Shown piece by piece: positions 34,329 through 38,856 of a stretch of 38,856 nt of DNA (positions within the stretch are counted from its first letter, which is position 1; each line of letters begins with the position of its first letter). The stretch lies in contig JPGV01000021.1 in NCBI GenBank assembly GCA_000724175.1, positions 1 to 38,856 of the forward strand, in the 5' to 3' direction. The DNA comes from [Candidatus Thermochlorobacteriaceae] bacterium GBChlB (GTDB lineage Bacteria > Bacteroidota > Chlorobiia > Chlorobiales > Thermochlorobacteraceae). The position numbers were made by a program, and so were the translations under genes. The notes below the pieces were generated by a model that was given only the letters and a program-made list of their open reading frames with translations, did no database searches and had not been told where the DNA came from.

Positions 34329-36587
34329 ATGAGCATAACCTCAACTGAAAAAGCGCTGCTGCTGAAAGTGGTCAAGCGCGATAAAAGCGTCGTCGATTTC
34401 GCGCAAAGCAAAATCACCAACGCGATATTCAAAGCCGGCAGCGCGACAGGCGAATTTGGCGCCGATGTCGCCCAACAGCTTTCCGACGACGTCGTCAAAA
34501 TTTTGGAGCAGAAGTTCGAGTCCGACCTGCCCTCAGTCGAGCAAATTCAAGACCTTGTCGAGACCGTTCTCATCAAGGAAAACTGGGCAAAGACGGCGAA
34601 GGCATACATTCTCTACCGCAACGAGCGCGCCCAATTGCGCAAGCAGAAAAAGCCCGTGCCGCCCGACGCCAAGGCGCTCGCCAACGAAAGCAAACGCTTC
34701 TTCCGCAATCAACTCTCGGAACTGATTTATTACCGCACTTACTCGCGCTGGATGCCCGACAAAGGTCGCCGCGAAACATGGGTGGAGACGATTGACCGCT
34801 ACCTCGCATTTATGAAAGAAAATCTCGGCGAGAAACTCACCGCAGCAGACCACGCCGACCTGCGCGAGGCAATGCTCAAACAAGAAATTATGCCCTCGAT
34901 GCGCCTCCTCTGGAGCGCGGGAGACGCGGCTCGAAAGACCAACGTCGCGGCGTATAACTGCTCCTTCATCGCGCCTGAATCGCTGCAAGACTTCGGCGAG
35001 ATTATGTATATCCTGATGTGCGGCACGGGCGTCGGCTTTTCGGTCGAGCAGCAGTCGATTCACAAATTGCCGCAAATCAAAAAGCAGACGGGCAAACAAT
35101 TGCCAACACACGTCGTCGAGGACAGCAAAGAAGGCTGGGCGGACGCGCTCACGCTCGGCTTAAACACGTGGTTCAACGGCGAGGACATCACGTTTGATTA
35201 TTCGCAAGTTCGCCCGCAAGGCAGCCGCCTAAAAGTGATGGGCGGCAGAGCGTCGGGACCCGAACCGCTCCGCGCCTTGCTCGATTTCACCCGTGAAAAA
35301 ATTATGCAGCGACAAGGTCGGCGGCTCAACACGCTCGATGTTCATGATGTGATTTGTAAAATCGGCGAGGTGGTGGTGATGGGCGGCGTGCGCCGCAGCG
35401 CGCTCATCTCGCTCTCGGATTTGGACGATGTGGAGATGCGCGGCGCCAAACAAGGCGCGTTCTACATCTCGCACCCGCAACGCAGCATGGCGAACAACTC
35501 CGCAACCTACAACGAAAAGCCGACCATCTCGGAATTTCTCGACGAGTGGATTTCGCTCATCAAATCAGGAAGCGGTGAGCGCGGCATTTTCAACCGCTCA
35601 ACCATTCTGCAACAACTGCCGGAGCGCCGACGCGAGAAGTTTTCAGAGCATCTTTCAACCTGCGGCACAAACCCGTGCGGCGAAATCATCTTGCGCTCCA
35701 AACAGTTTTGCAACCTCTCGGAAGTTATCGCCCGCGCGGACGACGATGAGCAATCCCTGCTTCGCAAAATTCGCTTGGCGACAATTCTCGGCACATTCCA
35801 ATCGACGCTGACGAACTTTCCATACCTTTCCGAAGCGTGGAAGAAAAATTGCGAAGAAGAACGCTTGCTTGGCGTCTCTATCACGGGGCAGTGGGATTGC
35901 AAAGCGGTTCGCAATGCCGACACCTTGCGCAAACTCCGCGATGAATCCGTCAAGGTCAATGAAGAATATGCCAAGCGCTTCGGCGTCAATCGCTCGACCT
36001 GCATTACTTGCGTCAAGCCGTCGGGAACGGTCTCGCAGCTGGTCGATGCTGCGTCGGGTATGCACGCGCGTCATTCGCCGTATTACATTCGCCGCATTCG
36101 CATTTCGGCGAGCGACCCGCTCTTTAAAATGCTCAAAGACCAGAAGTTTCCCTACAAGCCCGAAGTGGGACAAACCGACGGCGACGCCACGACCTACGTG
36201 TTGGAGTTTCCCGTCAAAGCCCCTGACGGCGCGATTTACCGCGACGACCTTTCGGCGTTGGAGCAACTCGAGCATTGGAAACTGGTGAAAACGAATTTCA
36301 CTGAGCATAATCCGTCGGTAACGGTGAGCGTCGGCGAAGAGGAGTGGCTGGAAGTCGGCAATTGGGTTTACAAGAATTGGGACATCATCGGCGGCTTGTC
36401 GTTTTTGCCGCGCGCGAATCATGTCTATGCGCTTGCGCCTTACGAAGCGATTACGAAAGAACAGTATGAAAAACTCGCGGCGAAATTGCCCGCGATTGAT
36501 TTTTCGGAAGTCGTCGCCTATGAAGAGTCCGATGAGACGCAAGGCGCAAAGGAACTGGCGTGCGTCGGCGGCGCGTGCGAGTTGTAA
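34329..36587 (+). CDS. nrdJ: Adenosylcobalamin-dependent ribonucleoside-triphosphate reductase (class II)
   Basis: It reduces ribonucleoside triphosphates to deoxy forms using B12, independent of oxygen. 752 residues: an N-terminal ATP-cone (about 10-100, KVVKRDKSVVDFAQSKITNA) gives allosteric control. The RTPR-type core follows with YSRWMPDKGRRETWVET, NCSFIAPES (near-N-terminal active-site Cys), CGTNPCGEIILRSKQFCNLS (thiyl and Glu/Asn region), and TCVKPSGTVSQLVDAASG. It ends with the redox pair CVGGAC. The monomeric RTPR type usually lacks an ATP-cone; this one has it. An ATG at 34329 is preferred over TTG 34323. No B12 riboswitch is visible in the 131-base leader. Confidence 0.93.
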   Translation: MSITSTEKALLLKVVKRDKSVVDFAQSKITNAIFKAGSATGEFGADVAQQLSDDVVKILEQKFESDLPSVEQIQDLVETVLIKENWAKTAKAYILYRNERAQLRKQKKPVPPDAKALANESKRFFRNQLSELIYYRTYSRWMPDKGRRETWVETIDRYLAFMKENLGEKLTAADHADLREAMLKQEIMPSMRLLWSAGDAARKTNVAAYNCSFIAPESLQDFGEIMYILMCGTGVGFSVEQQSIHKLPQIKKQTGKQLPTHVVEDSKEGWADALTLGLNTWFNGEDITFDYSQVRPQGSRLKVMGGRASGPEPLRALLDFTREKIMQRQGRRLNTLDVHDVICKIGEVVVMGGVRRSALISLSDLDDVEMRGAKQGAFYISHPQRSMANNSATYNEKPTISEFLDEWISLIKSGSGERGIFNRSTILQQLPERRREKFSEHLSTCGTNPCGEIILRSKQFCNLSEVIARADDDEQSLLRKIRLATILGTFQSTLTNFPYLSEAWKKNCEEERLLGVSITGQWDCKAVRNADTLRKLRDESVKVNEEYAKRFGVNRSTCITCVKPSGTVSQLVDAASGMHARHSPYYIRRIRISASDPLFKMLKDQKFPYKPEVGQTDGDATTYVLEFPVKAPDGAIYRDDLSALEQLEHWKLVKTNFTEHNPSVTVSVGEEEWLEVGNWVYKNWDIIGGLSFLPRANHVYALAPYEAITKEQYEKLAAKLPAIDFSEVVAYEESDETQGAKELACVGGACEL

Positions 36588-36610
36588 CGCCGTTTTTGCC
36601 ATTGCCCGAA

Positions 36611-36642
36611 ATCCCTTGTCAAATCAACGTTTGGCAAGGGAT
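36611..36642. terminator. Bidirectional hairpin between nrdJ and the AraC gene
   Basis: ATCCCTTGTCAAA (36611-36623) pairs with TTTGGCAAGGGAT (36630-36642) with one G-T pair and a 6-base loop, a 13-bp stem. It lies between convergent genes and ends 2 bases before the regulator's stop. T runs are weak on both sides, so its strength is uncertain. Confidence 0.6.
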
Positions 36643-36644
36643 AT

Positions 36645-37568
36645 TTACGCGCGTTGATGAGCAACTGACTTCATCATTTGTTGATACTGCTTTGGACACA
36701 ATCCGACGGCTTGTTTGAACACCCTATCGAAATAGGCCGTGCTGCTGAACCCCGACCGAAAACACACCTCCGAGACGGATATGCCCGGCTGTGCAAGCAA
36801 CTCTTTTGCCCGCTCAATGCGCACGCGGTTGATAAACTCAATTGGCGTTGCGCCTAATTCTTGCTTGAAGCTTCGGAAGAAGTGCGGCTTACTCATACAA
36901 CTTTTTTTGCACAAGTCGTCAATAGAAATATGTTCGTGCAAATGCGTTTTAATGTAGTCGACAGCGACGGCTAATCGGCTGCGGTTCAGGTATAGTTTGG
37001 TCTGTTCCAGCAGCAAGGTTCGCGCTTGGGTTTGCATCATTCGAACCAAAAGCTCGCGCAGTTTCAGCGCCGCCAGAATGTCTTTGGCGGGTTCGTCGTC
37101 GATAAAGATTTGGACGAGTTGTGAAATTGTTTGTGTAATGCGCGGGTCGCTGCCCAAATAAAACTGATTGTAATGCAGTTGCCAAGTGTTGTTATCGGTC
37201 TTTGGAAATCGCTCGTTCAAGTCGGCGGCAACTGCGCTGATGAGGTCGGGCGAAATGGCAAGCGCCAGACATCTTGTCGGCGTGTTGAACGACGCTTCAG
37301 GAAAATCAATTCGCATCGGTTCGTTTGCAGGCAAGACAAGCGACTGGTTTGGAAAAAAATCAAACGGGTGGTTTTGCGCAAGGTGCATGACTTTCTTGCC
37401 CTGAATCATGGTGGCGACAATTGGCTCATGAAACTTCAATTCCACACTGGTGCAGGCTTGATAGGTCTCAAACAAATTAAGCTCGGATTTTTCGAGCGTG
37501 AAAACAGTGCGGTTTTCAATAAGCGTGTGCAGACGTTTTTCCAAGCGACGATGCGACACAATAGCCAT
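36645..37568 (-). CDS. AraC-family transcriptional regulator
   Basis: 307 residues. The N-terminal cupin-like AraC_N region (about 30-140) contains HEPIVATMIQGKKVMHLA and LVLPANEPMRIDFPEAS. The C-terminal double HTH (about 205-300) has HEHISIDDLCKKSCMSKPHF then PGISVSEVCFRSGFSSTAYF, ending with FKQAVGLCPKQYQQMM. AAAGGAG 8 bases before the ATG at 37568 fixes the start. It is divergent from an aldehyde dehydrogenase, with paired direct repeats between them, so it most likely controls that gene in response to an aldehyde or alcohol. The effector is unknown. Confidence 0.9.
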   Translation of the reverse strand: MAIVSHRRLEKRLHTLIENRTVFTLEKSELNLFETYQACTSVELKFHEPIVATMIQGKKVMHLAQNHPFDFFPNQSLVLPANEPMRIDFPEASFNTPTRCLALAISPDLISAVAADLNERFPKTDNNTWQLHYNQFYLGSDPRITQTISQLVQIFIDDEPAKDILAALKLRELLVRMMQTQARTLLLEQTKLYLNRSRLAVAVDYIKTHLHEHISIDDLCKKSCMSKPHFFRSFKQELGATPIEFINRVRIERAKELLAQPGISVSEVCFRSGFSSTAYFDRVFKQAVGLCPKQYQQMMKSVAHQRA

Positions 37569-37669
37569 ACAATCTACTCCTTTCGCTGCCGCCGAGCGCG
37601 GGAAGGCAGGCGGACTTGTTGTTTGTTAATTGGAACGTGCTTAGAACATACCAAAATTTTCCTAAAAAC

Positions 37670-37704
37670 AAAATGAGACAATTAGTCAAAAAAATGAGAC
37701 GATT
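37670..37704. promoter_or_regulatory. Direct-repeat AraC-type operator candidate
   Basis: AAAATGAGACAATT (37670-37683) and AAAATGAGACGATT (37691-37704) match at 13 of 14 positions, 21 bp apart, two helical turns, as AraC-family half-sites often are. The second copy abuts a TTGTGC -35-like hexamer (37703-37708); no good -10 is seen. The site lies about 100 bases from the regulator's start and 120 from the dehydrogenase start. Confidence 0.6.
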
Positions 37705-37776
37705 GTGCAACTCGCTTTAAACGAATTTTTCAAACTTCTGGGCGTTGTTTTTGCGCAACAGTCTGCTCGACTGCCG

Positions 37777-37808
37777 CAAATTCAGTCATTCCAATTAACA
37801 AATTCAGT
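37777..37808. repeat. Second direct repeat before the aldehyde dehydrogenase
   Basis: CAAATTCAGT occurs at 37777-37786 and 37799-37808, 22 bp apart, just ahead of the Shine-Dalgarno sequence. It may be another regulatory site or a chance repeat. Confidence 0.35.
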
Positions 37809-37823
37809 AAAGGAGACAGAGTT

Positions 37824-38856
37824 ATGACAATGCTTGTCGAAGAAGCCGTGAATTCCGCTACACTTCACGCACGCCCACAGTTCAAATCGCGCTACGACAA
37901 TTTCATTGGCGGCAAATGGACACCGCCTGTCAAAGGGCAATACTTTGAGAACTTCTCGCCCGTTGACGGCTCGCTGATTTCAGAGGTGGCGCGTTCAACA
38001 AAGGAAGATATTGACCTTGCGCTCGATGCGGCGCATAAAGCCTTCCCGAAATGGTCGCGCACATCAGCCACAGAGCGCAGTAATTTGCTTCTGAAAATTG
38101 CCGACATCACCGAAAAAAATCTCGTCTATCTGGCCGAAGTTGAAACGATGGACAATGGCAAGCCGATTCGCGAAACACTGAACGCCGATTTGCCGCTTGT
38201 CGTCGACCACTATCGCTATTTCGCCGGTGTCATTCGCGCCGAAGAAGGTTCGGCATCGGAACTTGATGACAACACGCTTTCGCTCAACATCAAAGAGCCG
38301 ATTGGTGTGGTTGGACAAATCATTCCTTGGAACTTCCCGCTCCTCATGGCGGCATGGAAAATTGCGCCCGCACTGGCGGCAGGCTGTTGCACCGTTGTGA
38401 AGCCGGCAGAACAAACACCCACGAGCATTATGGTTTGGCTCGAATTAATTCAGGATATTTTACCCGAAGGTGTGTTGAATGTGGTCAATGGCTTCGGCGT
38501 TGAAGCCGGAAAACCGCTTGCTTCGTCGCCGCGCGTCAACAAAGTTGCCTTCACTGGTGAAACAACGACAGGACGCTTGATTCTGCAATACACTGCCGAC
38601 AACCTCATTCCTGCAACAATGGAACTTGGCGGCAAATCGCCTAACATCTACTTCAAGAGCGTGATGGATGCCGATGATGAATTCTTCGACAAGTGCTTGG
38701 AAGGCGCAACGATGTTCGCGCTCAATCAAGGTGAAGTTTGCACCTGTCCGTCGCGCGTCTTGGTTCAAGAAAGCATTGCAGAAAAATTCATTGAACGCTT
38801 CATCACACGCACGAAAGCCATTAAGCAAGGCAATCCGCTCGATGAAGAAACCATGC
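37824..38856 (+). CDS. Aldehyde dehydrogenase (acetaldehyde dehydrogenase II type), partial at window end
   Basis: An NAD(P)-dependent dehydrogenase oxidising an aldehyde to its acid. 344 codons are visible and the frame is open to the last base, so the remaining third (expected total about 505) is outside. AAAGGAGA lies about 7 bases before the ATG. Seen: N-terminal [28 protein letters not shown] (165-183), [11 protein letters not shown], the NAD loop [10 protein letters not shown], general-base Glu267 in MELGGKSPN and catalytic Cys306 in [11 protein letters not shown]. The [11 protein letters not shown] variant is characteristic of the ExaC/AcoD-type acetaldehyde dehydrogenases. The AraC regulator is divergent and may activate it. 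Confidence 0.92.
   Translation, partial: MTMLVEEAVNSATLHARPQFKSRYDNFIGGKWTPPVKGQYFENFSPVDGSLISEVARSTKEDIDLALDAAHKAFPKWSRTSATERSNLLLKIADITEKNLVYLAEVETMDNGKPIRETLNADLPLVVDHYRYFAGVIRAEEGSASELDDNTLSLNIKEPIGVVGQIIPWNFPLLMAAWKIAPALAAGCCTVVKPAEQTPTSIMVWLELIQDILPEGVLNVVNGFGVEAGKPLASSPRVNKVAFTGETTTGRLILQYTADNLIPATMELGGKSPNIYFKSVMDADDEFFDKCLEGATMFALNQGEVCTCPSRVLVQESIAEKFIERFITRTKAIKQGNPLDEETM

Noticed and set aside
35655-36602. 315-codon open frame antisense to nrdJ
   Set aside because: It is a shadow of the strongly conserved nrdJ frame, lacks family-like sequence and has no Shine-Dalgarno sequence.

Overview
The window comes from a bacterial chromosome, most likely of the Chlorobiota (green sulfur bacteria and relatives). 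The strongest evidence is a minus-strand cluster for bacteriochlorophyll a synthesis, bchF-bchC-bchX (27221-30147). LPS-export and outer-membrane assembly genes (lptC, two Skp/OmpH-like genes, bamD, a Wzi-like barrel) show a Gram-negative envelope. A clpB ending after its first ATPase domain also fits this phylum, as far as I recall. A class II (B12-dependent, oxygen-indifferent) ribonucleotide reductase and an AraC-controlled aldehyde dehydrogenase would suit a photoheterotrophic member such as the Chloroherpeton/Thermochlorobacter group. That finer placement is inference. I see no rRNA, tRNA, CRISPR array, prophage or insertion sequence.

Layout. 1-6 kb: a hotdog acyl-CoA thioesterase (minus), dapA (lysine/diaminopimelate), a cysteine desulfurase and an exported membrane protein (minus), aroC behind a recognisable promoter, and two unknown envelope proteins. 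6-11.5 kb: information processing, with miaB, an intergenic stretch holding strong inverted repeats, an HU/IHF-like protein, ruvX, aspS, a HIT hydrolase and a small TPR protein. 11.5-18 kb: a 915-residue exported protein, the half-length clpB closed by its own terminator, gatB, a broken Uma2-family gene and a second hotdog thioesterase. 18-22.4 kb: a TIGR04282-type transferase and a zinc-ribbon methyltransferase (minus), divergent from a large YfhO-type membrane protein. 22.4-26.5 kb: dprA, two Skp/OmpH-like genes, lptC and ddl, mostly envelope biogenesis. 26.5-30.2 kb: a MITE-like repeat, a cysteine-containing exported protein with a striking palindrome at its start, then bchX, bchC and bchF. 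30.2-34.2 kb: a Wzi-like outer-membrane protein, an unknown membrane-anchored protein, bamD and nadD. 34.3-38.9 kb: nrdJ, an AraC regulator, and a divergent aldehyde dehydrogenase that runs off the end.

How the genes fit together. BchF, BchX and BchC act on consecutive intermediates between chlorophyllide a and bacteriochlorophyllide a, and they are co-oriented behind one plausible promoter. BchY and BchZ, the obligate partners of BchX, are not in the window. GatB with a non-discriminating-looking AspRS suggests Asn-tRNA and/or Gln-tRNA are made by transamidation. The AraC regulator and aldehyde dehydrogenase share an intergenic region with paired direct repeats spaced like AraC-family half-sites.

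Most unusual observations: BchX carries a proline-rich linker and a C-terminal domain resembling sigma-70 region 4; ClpB is split after the first AAA+ domain; the leader of the 125-residue exported protein has a 9-bp-arm palindrome whose right arm is repeated; and a nested inverted repeat precedes the HU-like gene.
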